Shown here: in pieces, positions 21,497 through 31,600 of the stretch
How positions within the stretch are numbered: the stretch's first letter is position 1
Layout: each line of letters starts with the position of its first letter
From: Mycetocola lacteus
Lineage (GTDB): Bacteria; Actinomycetota; Actinomycetes; Actinomycetales; Microbacteriaceae
Assembly: GCF_003667575.1 (NCBI RefSeq)
Contig: NZ_RCUY01000009.1
Location: 62,001-126,000 of the forward strand
Direction: 5' to 3'
Length of the DNA stretch: 64,000 nucleotides
Translations under genes and position numbers: made by a program
Notes under the pieces: model-generated
Seen by the model: only the letters and a program-made list of their open reading frames with translations
Databases searched by the model: none
What the model was told of the DNA's origin: nothing

Positions 21497-22858
21497 TTAG
21501 CCCCAGAGCAATCCGAAGCCCGCGCCGGCAATAATCGTGAAGCCGGCCAGCACCAGGGTGGGGACAAAGAACGAGTGGTCAACCAGCTTGGTGCCGAGCT
21601 TGGTCGAGCCGGTGTAGTCGAAGTTGGCCGCGGCGATCTGCGACCCGTTGGTGGGTAGCAGATAGATCCCGGCAAACGCACCGGCCCACATGCCCGAGAG
21701 GAGACCGAGGGGGATACCCGCGGCTAAGCCGATGGGCACCACCGTTCGGGTCGCCGTGGATTGGCTGGTGGTGAGCACACAGACCAGGAAGATGCCCAGG
21801 GCGAAGATCCAGGGCCAGTTGCCCACCCAGCCGCCCACGGTGTCCGCGATGACCTGCTGGTGTGCACCGAGGAAGGTATCGGTCAGCCAAGCCAGACCAA
21901 ACAGGGCGATCGCCGAGACCATTCCGGCCTTGAACACCGTCATCGTGGGGATCTCGGCCACCTTGGGACGGGCGACCAGCAGGATCAGGGTACCCACCAC
22001 AAACATGACGATCTCGATAATCGGGGTCATGGCCAGCGGGACCTGGCCGGGGGCACCATCGATAACACCGGGAACCAGCGGGCGCAGGTCCTTGAACAGG
22101 CCGAAGATGACGATCACCAGGACTCCGCCCAGGAAGATCAGCGCCGCGTTGCGCCCCTTGGCCGTGGGGGCCACGTCGGCGTGGGAGAGCGGGCCGTCCT
22201 GTTTGGGTGCCTCAAACTTTCCGGCAGCGATCCGGGCCTGGATCTCGGGATCATCGGCGATGTCCTTGCCCAGCCGCGAGACCACAAACGAGGCCAGCAC
22301 AATCCCCACCACGGCGGCGGGGAAGGTGACCTTGACGATATCGATCAGCTCGTACCCGTAGGCGGGTGCGTCGGTGAGGGTCACCATTGCGGCCATCGCC
22401 GCCGACACCGGGCTACACGCCAGCGCGACTCCGGTGGCCACCACCGAGAGCGAGAGCGGGCGCGAGGGACGAATGTTGTTTTTATAGGAGAGGTCCTGGA
22501 TCACCGGCAGCAGTGGGTAGAGGATATTCGACGTGCCGGCACCGGCCGAGAACAGGAAGGACACCAGCGGTGCCACCAGGGTGATCTGCTTGGGACTGCG
22601 CGAAATCAGCTTGGCCGCCACCCCAACCATCCAGTCAATGCCACCGGCCGCCTGCATCATCGAGGAAGCCAGCACCACCGAGAGCACGATGAGCAGGGCG
22701 TCCACCGGGGGAGAGCCCACCGGCTCTCGAAAAACGAACACCAGGATCGCGACACCGGTGCCGCCCCAGAGCCCGAGGCCCACACCGCTGGATCGGGTTC
22801 CCATGATGATGGCACCCAGTACCACCAGCAATTCCAAGATGAATGTGACGGCTTCCAT
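21497..22858 (-). CDS. Anaerobic C4-dicarboxylate transporter (DcuA/DcuB family)
   Basis: The 453-residue, highly hydrophobic protein has about ten to twelve membrane segments, with Dcu-like blocks GSPPVDALLIVLSVVLASSMMQAAGG, SFLFSAGAGTSNILYPLLPVI and ALACSPVSAAMAAMV. A cytoplasmic loop near residues 215-245 is polar (ADDPEIQARIAAGKFEAPK). Dcu carriers exchange fumarate, malate or aspartate for succinate. I chose ATG 22858, ten bases after GGGGAGGA; longer frames upstream have non-coding character. No aspartase or fumarase gene adjoins. It is divergent from the LuxR-type regulators. Confidence 0.85.
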   Translation of the reverse strand: MEAVTFILELLVVLGAIIMGTRSSGVGLGLWGGTGVAILVFVFREPVGSPPVDALLIVLSVVLASSMMQAAGGIDWMVGVAAKLISRSPKQITLVAPLVSFLFSAGAGTSNILYPLLPVIQDLSYKNNIRPSRPLSLSVVATGVALACSPVSAAMAAMVTLTDAPAYGYELIDIVKVTFPAAVVGIVLASFVVSRLGKDIADDPEIQARIAAGKFEAPKQDGPLSHADVAPTAKGRNAALIFLGGVLVIVIFGLFKDLRPLVPGVIDGAPGQVPLAMTPIIEIVMFVVGTLILLVARPKVAEIPTMTVFKAGMVSAIALFGLAWLTDTFLGAHQQVIADTVGGWVGNWPWIFALGIFLVCVLTTSQSTATRTVVPIGLAAGIPLGLLSGMWAGAFAGIYLLPTNGSQIAAANFDYTGSTKLGTKLVDHSFFVPTLVLAGFTIIAGAGFGLLWG

Positions 22859-23012
22859 GTTGATGCGTCCTCCCCGGCTCCCGCGCGCACGCGCGGCAGA
22901 ATCTGCGCTCAGCCTAGCGACGCGCGGGGGCAAAATGGGGAAAACAATCAACCCAGAACGGGGACGTGTGTCGCGCCCCCACCGAACGCTAATCTGGGAG
23001 GCAGCCTTCGTT

Positions 23013-23034
23013 TTTTCGAATACCCGATCGAAAA
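23013..23034. promoter_or_regulatory. Inverted repeat between transporter and LuxR gene
   Basis: TTTTCGA and TCGAAAA are separated by 8 bases in an A/T-rich island of the 250-base gap between divergent genes. It ends 75 bases before the regulator's ATG and could be an operator for either gene. No clear -35/-10 pair was recognised around it. Confidence 0.3.
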
Positions 23035-23109
23035 TTACGGACGGAGGCACCCGAAAGCTGCGCTCCTTTACCCATGACACGAGGGGCCTGGCACACCCGA
23101 AGGATCCCG

Positions 23110-25761
23110 ATGCGAACTCTTTCCCCGCCTCGGCTGCAATTCGACTGGACCCCCCAGGCGGCCGACGTCCTGACCTCTTTTAGTGACCCTACCGTACCCC
23201 GTGCCCTGGCCCTGGTTGGCCCGACAGGCTGTGGCAAAACGGCGATTTCCAGCCTGGTGATCGCCGATCTTGGTGAGCCCTATTCGATTCTGCGGATTCG
23301 CGGAGTTTCCTTCGGCAGCGATAGCCCCTATCTCGCGATTGCGCACCTCGTCTCGGGCACCGTGAGCCCAACCGACACTCCGGTGAGTGTGCTGCGTCGC
23401 CTGGATGAGCGGCTGCGTCAGATCTCGGCCGACCGTCCGGTACTGCTGTACATCCAGAACTTTGAACTCCTCGACTCGGCCAGCGCCGCCGTGCTGTCCA
23501 CCCTGCTCGGAGCGGGCACATATGCCGCCCTGATCACCTGCGGCCCGGTGGAGAGCCAGGCGTCGCTGATGGGGGTGATCGCCGGCGGGATGGTCGAGCC
23601 GGTCGAGATCCGTCCGCTGTCCATCCGCACCGTCCACAAGATCCTCGAGGCTGCCCTCCCGGGGACCGTGCCCTACCCGGTTGCCGAACGCCTCACCCGG
23701 GCCGCCGCCGGCAACCCGGTGCGCCTCCGAGTGCTGGTGGAACAGGCCCTGGCGGTGGAGGGTTTGCGATTTCGTGACGGTGTGTGGTCACTGAGTGGTG
23801 ACGGCGCCCTCGGGGAATCCGGCTCACGTACGGATACCGCCTTCCTCGGGGTCTATGAGCTCCTGGAGGAACACGAGCGATTCGCGATCAACGCGCTGGC
23901 GGTTTTTGAGCGGCTGAGTATCGCCGGGCTGATGGATATCGCGGCCCACGCCGACCTGGAGCAGCTCGAACGCGCCGGGCTGATCATTATCGAGGGGGAG
24001 CCGCCCCGCTATCGCCTGGCCTCCAGCACCGTGAACGCGTCCTTCCTCCGCTCGCTCAGCCCCGATTTGGTGCGAGACCTGTGGACGCAGTTCGGGCAGC
24101 GCGTCCGCGCCCTGGAGGGCACCCTTCATCCGGCCGCGATCCTCCGCGCCGCCCGCGGTGGCGTGCGGGTGACCCGGGAAGAACTGTACGCGGCGGCGTT
24201 TACCGCGACCGGCGACCAGCGCCCCGACCTCAGCGACCTCCTGCTGGACCAGCTGGGTCCCGACACCGCGGAAACCTTCCTGGTCCGCGCGGGCAATGCG
24301 CGCCAGCGCGGTAATATCCAGGCCTCGGAGGAGTTCGCCAGCCGCGCCGAACTCTCGGCTTCGGTGACGGCCGAGGCCGCGCAAGCGCGCGCACTGCACA
24401 TCCTCAATACGCTTGAGGATCGCGCGCAGGTAGCCGAGTCCGAACGCCTGTTGGAGGCGTTTACGCAGTGGCAGCGTGAACACGCCTCCACCGATCCGGT
24501 GGCGCTCTCGCTGGTGGTGTATTGCGACATGCTGATCGCCTCCCACCGCGGACGCTGGCAGCGAGTGCGCGAGATTGCCGAGGAGAAGCGGTTTGCCCGG
24601 CTGACCCCGGACATGACCAACGTGTGCTTAATGCTGGTGGCCGAGGCCCTGTGTGTGCAGGGCCTCCAGAATGAGGGGATCGCGCTCGCGCGTCGGGTGT
24701 TCCCGGACACGCTCAACCTGGTCTGGTTCGAGTTGCGTGATACCTCGGTGATGGCCATGTGGCGGGTACTCCAGGTGCGCGGCGAGTGGGATGAGTGCCG
24801 ACACCTGGCGGCCGTGCTGCGCGAGCGTTTCCCGCAGGCCGGGAGTACCTATGCGGCGGTGGGCGAGCTGGTGGACGGATTCCTCGCGCTCCTCCAGGGA
24901 CGTGCCGAACGGGCCGAGCGTCCGATGCGGACCGCCCGCGCGCTCTTTGCCCAGCTGGATCCCGCGGAAGGAGCCGAGCTCGGGCGCGCGATGGAACCAC
25001 TGCTGGCCGATCACTCGGCCGAACCCGCCCCCGATATCGAGTTTGACCTGCAGGGCGTGCCGCGTCCGCTGGTGTTTCTGGGGGAGACGATCATGACCCG
25101 GACAGAAGCGGACGGGCTCGACCTGCCTGCGGCGATCTCGGCCCTCGTCGCCCAGGCCGACGCCCACCATCTGCGAGCCGAGTTTGGCTATCAGGTGTTC
25201 CCCGCCGCCGGGCTGCTCCGGCTCCTGCTGGCTGCCGATCCGGCCGCCCTGGCCGGCGCCGGGGAGAGTGTTCAGCGTGCCCGTGCCGTCATTTCTCGGG
25301 CGCTGAGCCACAGCGAGGGACCGCTCTCGCGAGCGTGCGCGGCGTTCGAAATCGGGTTGGATCGCCGTGATGTCTCGGGAGCCGTGCGTGCGGGAACCCG
25401 ACTGAGCGACATGCTCGGGCTCGGCGCGTTTGTGTATTCCGGTGAGGACGAGGCCGTGGGCGCGGAATCCGCGAGTGACGTCGTCCACAATGAACCCGAG
25501 GGGCTGTCCGAACGGGAGCGGCACGTGTTTGCGGCGCTACGCGATGGCCTGCGCAATCGAGAGATTGCGGCGATCCTCGGCATTTCCCCGCGCACGGCCG
25601 AGGGGCACGTTCAGCGCTTGTACCGCCGACTCGGGGTGCGTTCACGCACCGAGTTGCTCGCCGCCTATCCGCTCGAGGGGCACGGCGTTACCTCGATTGA
25701 TGCCGGGACTTCTGCCCACCCCCTCGCCGCGGTCACCCAGCTGCGAGGGCGTGCGGGATGA
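23110..25761 (+). CDS. Large LuxR-type regulator with N-terminal ATPase-like domain (LAL), copy 1
   Basis: The 883-residue protein fits the LAL/MalT-like class. Walker A is intact at about residues 36-45 (VGPTGCGKTAI). The Walker B region reads LLYIQNFELLD, so the usual acidic pair before the conserved LLD is missing. A long helical, TPR-like middle follows. The C-terminal LuxR helix-turn-helix starts LSERERHVFAALRDGL and has REIAAILGISPRTAEGHVQRLY. I chose ATG 23110 with GAAGGA six bases upstream rather than ATG 23074. The next regulator gene overlaps by four bases. Likely target: the surface-protein operon downstream. Confidence 0.88.
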   Translation: MRTLSPPRLQFDWTPQAADVLTSFSDPTVPRALALVGPTGCGKTAISSLVIADLGEPYSILRIRGVSFGSDSPYLAIAHLVSGTVSPTDTPVSVLRRLDERLRQISADRPVLLYIQNFELLDSASAAVLSTLLGAGTYAALITCGPVESQASLMGVIAGGMVEPVEIRPLSIRTVHKILEAALPGTVPYPVAERLTRAAAGNPVRLRVLVEQALAVEGLRFRDGVWSLSGDGALGESGSRTDTAFLGVYELLEEHERFAINALAVFERLSIAGLMDIAAHADLEQLERAGLIIIEGEPPRYRLASSTVNASFLRSLSPDLVRDLWTQFGQRVRALEGTLHPAAILRAARGGVRVTREELYAAAFTATGDQRPDLSDLLLDQLGPDTAETFLVRAGNARQRGNIQASEEFASRAELSASVTAEAAQARALHILNTLEDRAQVAESERLLEAFTQWQREHASTDPVALSLVVYCDMLIASHRGRWQRVREIAEEKRFARLTPDMTNVCLMLVAEALCVQGLQNEGIALARRVFPDTLNLVWFELRDTSVMAMWRVLQVRGEWDECRHLAAVLRERFPQAGSTYAAVGELVDGFLALLQGRAERAERPMRTARALFAQLDPAEGAELGRAMEPLLADHSAEPAPDIEFDLQGVPRPLVFLGETIMTRTEADGLDLPAAISALVAQADAHHLRAEFGYQVFPAAGLLRLLLAADPAALAGAGESVQRARAVISRALSHSEGPLSRACAAFEIGLDRRDVSGAVRAGTRLSDMLGLGAFVYSGEDEAVGAESASDVVHNEPEGLSERERHVFAALRDGLRNREIAAILGISPRTAEGHVQRLYRRLGVRSRTELLAAYPLEGHGVTSIDAGTSAHPLAAVTQLRGRAG

Positions 25762-28418
25762 AAGACGGGACGGAAGCCGTCGAGGTTCGTGACGCGGTAA
25801 TCATTCGCGACCGTGCGGTGAGCGTGCTGCGCGAGCCCGCGAGCGCCGGGGTGTGCCTGGTTGCCCCCGGTGCCATCGGCCTGCCGGATCTGGCGCGGGA
25901 AACCTGCGCCGCCGCGGGGATCGATAAAACCATGAGGGTGGTGGGAAATCGTAGCCTGTCCGATGTGGCCTACGGTGCGCTGGCGCCCTTTCTCGGACCG
26001 ATTCTGGATACCCCCGATCCCGACGCCCTCACCGCGCTCTCGGGCTTCCGCGGCGAGATCGAGCGACGCCGCCAGGGTGCGCCGTTTGTCATTATCGTGG
26101 AGCAGGTTGAGCTGTTGGACTCGGCCAGCGCCGGCCTGCTCGCGCAGATTTCGATCGAGGCGTGGGTGCACCTGATGATCCTGGCACCGGGTGCCGCCCG
26201 AATCCCGCGCGATCTGCGGGCGCTCTTGCTTGAGGGGCAGCTGGTCGAGTTTTCGATGACCTCGCTCAGTACCGACGGCGTCATCGCGTTTGCGCACAGC
26301 CGACTCGAGGGCATCGTCCCGTGGGCGGTGGCCGACCGCTTTGTCCGGATGGGTGGGGCTGCACCGCAAATTCTTGAGGGCGGGCTGCGCGAGAGCGTAC
26401 GCACCGGCGCACTGGTCGCCACCGAGGGCGTCTGGCGATTTGTGGATGAGCCGCGGCTCGGATCGGCGAGTGTCTGGCAGCTGCGCGGGATGCTTGCCCA
26501 GCTGAGTCCCGAGGAAACCGACGCACTCAGTGCGGTGGCCCTGGCCTTCGCGATTCCGACCAATCTCCTGGGGGAAATCTTCGGGGGCGATGCCGTACGC
26601 GCACTGCGGGCGACCGAGCTGCTGGTGTCCATCGAACGGGACGGACTGGATGAGTCGGGGGAGGAGTTGCTGCGGATCCCCACCAATCTGATTGCCGCGG
26701 TGCTGCGCGAGTCCCTGTCACCCTCGGCTAGTCGCGCGCTCTGGCAGCGAGTATTCTCGCGGTTGCCGTTGCCGCGGCTCCCCGAGTCAACCCTGCGCTA
26801 TGTGGAGTGGACAATCGAGTGTGGTGGCGTGGTGGACACCCAGTCCCTCGGCATTTTGGCGACGTTGGCCAACCGGGTCGGCCGGCCCGAGCTGGCGCTG
26901 CGGGCGGTTGCCCTGGATCGCGAGACCCCTCGCTCTACGGCCATGCAGGTGCAGCGCGCCCGTGCACACTTCTACCTGGGCGAATCCGCAGCGGCGTTGC
27001 AGATCATCGATGAGATTTTCATCGGCCCTGGCTCGCTGAACGATATTCAGCGCATCGCCACCCTGCTGGCACAGATCTACGTCACCACCGGCCAGGGGTT
27101 TGACCAAATTGAGGTCATGCTGGATCGATGGACCACGATGGCAGAGGGCACCAACTATCACGGTGTGCTCGCTCAGCATGCCTGGGCGATGCGTGCCCCC
27201 GCCTTCCTGATGACCAGTGGGGACTATCGCGCCGCCCGTGCCGCGGTGGAGCCACTCCTGCAGCGATCGGGAAATATCAACGCGGAAACCGTGTTGATCG
27301 GAGCCCTCACCGGGGAAATCCTCGCGGTGACCGGAGACTTCGAGCGGTCGCTAGAACAGCTGGAATCCGCACTCGAGCTGGTCATGAACACGGCGGAATT
27401 GGCCAACTACGGGGGCTTCCTGTTTACCCGAATCGCGCTTGTGCAGTGCTCGTACGCCGACTGGGAGCGGCAGGATCGACTCCTGGAACGTCTGGCCGAG
27501 GAGCAAAATGCCTGGATGATTCGACAGGGAGTTGTCGTCGAGCTGTTGCGTGCGGTGCAGAACATGCAGGAGGGTGATTTTGAGGCCGGGGCGCGGCACT
27601 CTCAAGCGGCGGTTGTCCTGGCCCGTGAGAGCGACCCCGAGCGCCTTCGTCCACTGGTCCTCGCCACCGCCGCGTTTTCCGCGGTGGTCTGTCAGGATTT
27701 GGACCTCGCCGCCGCCTACCTGGCCGAGTACGCCACTCTTGAATACGGGGGAACGCCCCTCACCGACACCCTGACCCGAGCATACGCGTCCTATGCACGG
27801 TATCTGGTGGACCCGAGTCTGGGGCTTGATGAGCTGCGAGCGGTTGCACGAGAGGCCGGGGAACAGGGGCACTATCCTGGTCGCGTTCAAATCCTGCTGC
27901 TCCTGATGGATTTGGGGGACCGCGAGTGCCTGGACGAGATGACGGAGATTACCGAGGGCGTCAGCGACAGGATGGGACGAGCCGCCCGTGCGTTGGCCCA
28001 GGCGCTGCGCACAGGACTCGCCTGCGACTTTGTGGGTGCCGCAGAGATCGCGATCGAGTGTTCCCAGCACTACATTGCCGCCCGCGCACTGACCAGCGCG
28101 TTCCTGGCCCTGCGCGTGGTTCCCGAACGTGCCCTGCATCGGCGGGCTCTGGACGCGCTTGCCCTGCTGGCACCGAGTGCCCGGGCTTTGGACCCGATGC
28201 TCAACGCCATGCGGGAGGCCACGGTGCTCTCCGATCGTGAGCGGGAGGTGGCGCGCCTGGTGGCGCGTGGACTCACCAGCCGGGAGATTGCCCGGGCGCT
28301 CTCGCTCTCGGACCGCACGGTCGAGGGCCATGTACAGCGGGTTCTCCTCAAACTGGGGCTGGGCTCGCGCGAGCGCCTGCTTGACGCGAACCTGGGCTTC
28401 ATCGGGGATACGGCATAG
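25758..28418 (+). CDS. Large LuxR-type regulator, copy 2, with degenerate P-loop
   Basis: This 886-residue paralogue has the same size and layout as its neighbour, and the C-terminal HTH is intact (LSDREREVARLVARGL, SREIARALSLSDRTVEGHVQRVL). The P-loop position, however, reads CLVAPGAIGLPDL, without the Gly-Lys-Ser/Thr, so it should not bind ATP in the normal way. The second motif is VIIVEQVELLDSASAGLL, echoing FELLDSASAAVL of copy 1. The start overlaps copy 1 as ATGA, so the two are made together. An active/inactive pair suggests a heteromeric regulator. A perfect terminator follows. Confidence 0.85.
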   Translation: MKDGTEAVEVRDAVIIRDRAVSVLREPASAGVCLVAPGAIGLPDLARETCAAAGIDKTMRVVGNRSLSDVAYGALAPFLGPILDTPDPDALTALSGFRGEIERRRQGAPFVIIVEQVELLDSASAGLLAQISIEAWVHLMILAPGAARIPRDLRALLLEGQLVEFSMTSLSTDGVIAFAHSRLEGIVPWAVADRFVRMGGAAPQILEGGLRESVRTGALVATEGVWRFVDEPRLGSASVWQLRGMLAQLSPEETDALSAVALAFAIPTNLLGEIFGGDAVRALRATELLVSIERDGLDESGEELLRIPTNLIAAVLRESLSPSASRALWQRVFSRLPLPRLPESTLRYVEWTIECGGVVDTQSLGILATLANRVGRPELALRAVALDRETPRSTAMQVQRARAHFYLGESAAALQIIDEIFIGPGSLNDIQRIATLLAQIYVTTGQGFDQIEVMLDRWTTMAEGTNYHGVLAQHAWAMRAPAFLMTSGDYRAARAAVEPLLQRSGNINAETVLIGALTGEILAVTGDFERSLEQLESALELVMNTAELANYGGFLFTRIALVQCSYADWERQDRLLERLAEEQNAWMIRQGVVVELLRAVQNMQEGDFEAGARHSQAAVVLARESDPERLRPLVLATAAFSAVVCQDLDLAAAYLAEYATLEYGGTPLTDTLTRAYASYARYLVDPSLGLDELRAVAREAGEQGHYPGRVQILLLLMDLGDRECLDEMTEITEGVSDRMGRAARALAQALRTGLACDFVGAAEIAIECSQHYIAARALTSAFLALRVVPERALHRRALDALALLAPSARALDPMLNAMREATVLSDREREVARLVARGLTSREIARALSLSDRTVEGHVQRVLLKLGLGSRERLLDANLGFIGDTA

Positions 28419-28442
28419 GCACCAAGCGTCCCCCACATGATT

Positions 28443-28482
28443 GACCGGCGTGCACCCAGATGGGTGCACGCCGGTCGTTTTT
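28443..28482 (+). terminator. Terminator after the LuxR pair
   Basis: A perfect 15-bp stem (GACCGGCGTGCACCC and complement), a 4-base loop and GTTTTT follow the stop of copy 2 by 24 bases. It separates the regulators from the surface operon, which therefore needs its own promoter. Confidence 0.92.
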
Positions 28483-28692
28483 GCGTAAGAAAGGCCCCTC
28501 AAACGAGGGTCTACGCGGGCGGGGCACGTAGTTTTTGCGGTGTTAATGCGTAGGTTCGCGGCCCACCTACGTAGTTTTCTGAGGTCTCCCTGAACAAAAC
28601 ACGTAGCGATACGCATCGCACTACAAACTATCGCTTTTTAGATTGTTCCTAGATGTGCGCCCCCTGCACACATGAGTCAAAAGGAACGTTCG
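28483..28692 (+). promoter_or_regulatory. Control region with repeated CGTAG boxes
   Basis: This A/T-richer, 210-base gap before the VWA gene contains CGTAG at 28527, 28549, 28570 and 28602 (starts 22, 21 and 32 bases apart, near two, two and three helical turns) and CTACG at 28511 and 28567. The longer core ACGTAGTTTT occurs twice (28526-28535, 28569-28578). The spacing suggests binding of a regulator on one DNA face, plausibly the adjacent LuxR pair. A promoter probably lies between 28606 and 28670, but no convincing -35/-10 pair was fixed. Confidence 0.55.
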
Positions 28693-31600
28693 GTGAAGAA
28701 CAGGAATTTCAGGATTGCGACGGCCGCCACGGTGGCGCTCGCGCTGATCGTGGGTGGTGCCTCACTGAGCGCCTACGCGGCCAGCGGCGCGGCAACCCCC
28801 GAGGCTGCCCCCTCCGAAGCCGCACTCGCGGTCACCGCCAATGAGAACATTCGCGCGGTGGATGATGCCCCGGCACAGACACCCGCCCCTCAGATCGGAA
28901 CCGAGGCCCCGGCAGCCCAGCCGACTCGTCCCGCCGAAACGACCGCCCCCGCGGCCGCACCGACGCCCGGGACCGCGAGCACCACCGCGCCCGAGACTCC
29001 GGCCGAAACCGGTAGCAAGGGAACCGTCGAGTCCGCCCGGACACCCCTCGCCGGGGAGTCTCTGGTGGCGGATGCGGGCGTTGTTACCCCGTTGGCGGCA
29101 CCGACGGTGGTGCCGCCCGGCAGCAAGGCCGTGATCAACGTGCAGGTTGGTGGCACCCGCACCGCCGGTGGTGTGGTTGGACCGCAGCCGGGTGTGGGGT
29201 TGCGCCTGGTAACCCACAGTGGCGGACCCTCCAATACGCTGTATGCCCCCTGGGCAACCTGTACCTCCGATGCCGACGGCAACTGTGCAATCCTGGTGCC
29301 GTCCAACTTCACCTTCCCGCGTAACTCAAATGCTCCGTGGGTAGCCCTGCAGAGCACCCCCGCGGGCGTGTTCTCGATTACGATGACGCGGACAGGTACC
29401 CAGAACACCGCCGTGTCCACCCCCTACGCGTTCCAAACCTCTTCGGGTGATTACGCTCAGGGAAAAATTACCAAGTACCCGGCGGTTGGCTCCTCCGACT
29501 CGAGTGTGGCCCTGAACAGCACGGGAATCTTCCAGACCTCCCAGGACAACCCGGCGCTTGCCCCCAAGTGTGGGCTGAACATCGGCCTGCTGGTTGACCT
29601 GTCATCCTCGCTGAGCGGATCTCAGGCTGCCCTGCGCACCGCCACGACCGGATTCGTGGACGCCCTGACCGGCACCCCGACCCGCCTGGGCATCTGGACG
29701 TTCGGGACCACCTCCCCGGCCGCCGGATCTGCCAACACCAACTCGGAGATGGTGAGCCTGGCCACCCCTCAGTCCGCCGCACCGATCCGCACCAAGGCCA
29801 ATGGCCTCACCGTGCCCAGCGATTCGGGCACCAACTGGGATGCGGGACTGCGCGCGATCACCTCCAGTAACGAGGCGCTCGATCTGGTGCTGGTCCTGAC
29901 CGACGGTGCTCCGACCTTCCGACTGAGCACGGGCGGCGCCCTGAACGGCGTGGGCAATAACACCACTGTGGCCGACATCGAGGCCGCAGTATTTAGCGCC
30001 AACGCGCTCAAGGCCAAGGGCACCACCGTCATGGCACTGGGCATCGGGTCGGCCTTCACCGCAGCCAACATCGAAAACCTCAAGTCGATCAGTGGCACCC
30101 GCGAGGGCGTCGACTATCTCAAGGTTGCCGACTATAGCGCCCTGAACGCGCAGCTGAAGGCGTTGGCCGGCGCACAGTGCGACGGAACAATCAACGTCAC
30201 CAAAACCGTCAAGACCGCCGCGAACCCCGCCGGTTCACCGGCCTCGGGATGGACCCTGAACGTGGATGATGCGGCCTCGAAAAACGTGGCCCCCGCCTCC
30301 GCAGTGACCGGCTCGACCGGCGTGGCCTCCTTCAAGGTCAACAACCTCTCGATTGGAACGCCCCGCCCCATCACCATTGCCGAAACCCAGCAGCCCGGAT
30401 ACGTCCTGGAACAGCAGGGTGGCAAGAACGCCGTCTGTACCCGCGCCGACACCAAGGCCGCCGTCACGGTGACCAACGTGGGTGCCACCGGCTTTACCGT
30501 CGACGCGATCGCCAACACCTCGATCAGCTGCCAGCTCGTCAATAAGGAGGTCACCGCGACGGTGACGGTCACCAAGAAGTGGGTGGTCAACGGCCAGAAC
30601 TTCGCCCACGGCAGCCAGCCCTTTGGTGCCGCCTCCTACACCCTGAATGGTGCGGCCGCCCGCACCGACTTCGGAACCAAACAGACCGGATTCACCGCCG
30701 GACAGAGCGTGACCCTGGCCGAGCCCGTCCCCACGCAGATTCCCTCGGGCTGCCGCCTACTGGGAGTTGACGGTCAGGAGACCCGCGTGCTCGTGGTTGG
30801 CGACAACGCCTTCCAGCTCACCAACCGCTTTGAGTGCACCAGCACGCTCCAGCTGAACAAGGTGGTGCGTGGAGGAACCGCTCAGCCCTCCGACTTCACC
30901 CTGAAGGCCACCCCCGGTGGTACCGGTACTAGCGGGGTCAGCGTCGCCGTCACCCCGGGCACCGTGGTGCTCTCCGAGAGCGGCGGACCCAGTGAATACC
31001 GCCCCGTTGTGGCCGCGGGAACCACGCTGGTGCCCGGTGCCGTGGGCTCCTGGGTCTGCGAGCGGGATTCGGGTTCCGGGTTCGGTGGAATCGCCGATGG
31101 ACGCAACGGCTCGATCACCGTTGGGTGGGGCGATAAGCTGCGCTGCACGGTGACCAACGAGGCCGCGACCCTGTCCCTATCCAAGGTGGTGCTCAACGGC
31201 ACCGACACCAACGCCGTCCCGGGAAACTGGACGCTCTCGGCCCTCACCAAGCCCAGCGACGGCCCGATACGGGGCTTCTACGCGACCGGATCCGCACGGC
31301 CCACCGCGATTCCCGTCACGATTGCCCCGGACCGCGAGTACACACTCTCCGAGATCGGACTGGTAAACGGATTTGTGCGCGCCTCACTGATCTGCGATGA
31401 CGGCACCCGGACCTTCACCCCCGAGAACGACACCATTCGGGTTGCGGCAAACACGTCGCTGCACTGCGAGTTCACCAACGCCGCGGTGCCCAAGCTGACC
31501 ATCGTCAAGACCGGGTGGGAACTATCAGAGATCATCCCCGGCACCGGACCGATTGGGTCTCCGGTGATCGACACCACGATCCCGCGCCCCACCGGCAGCC

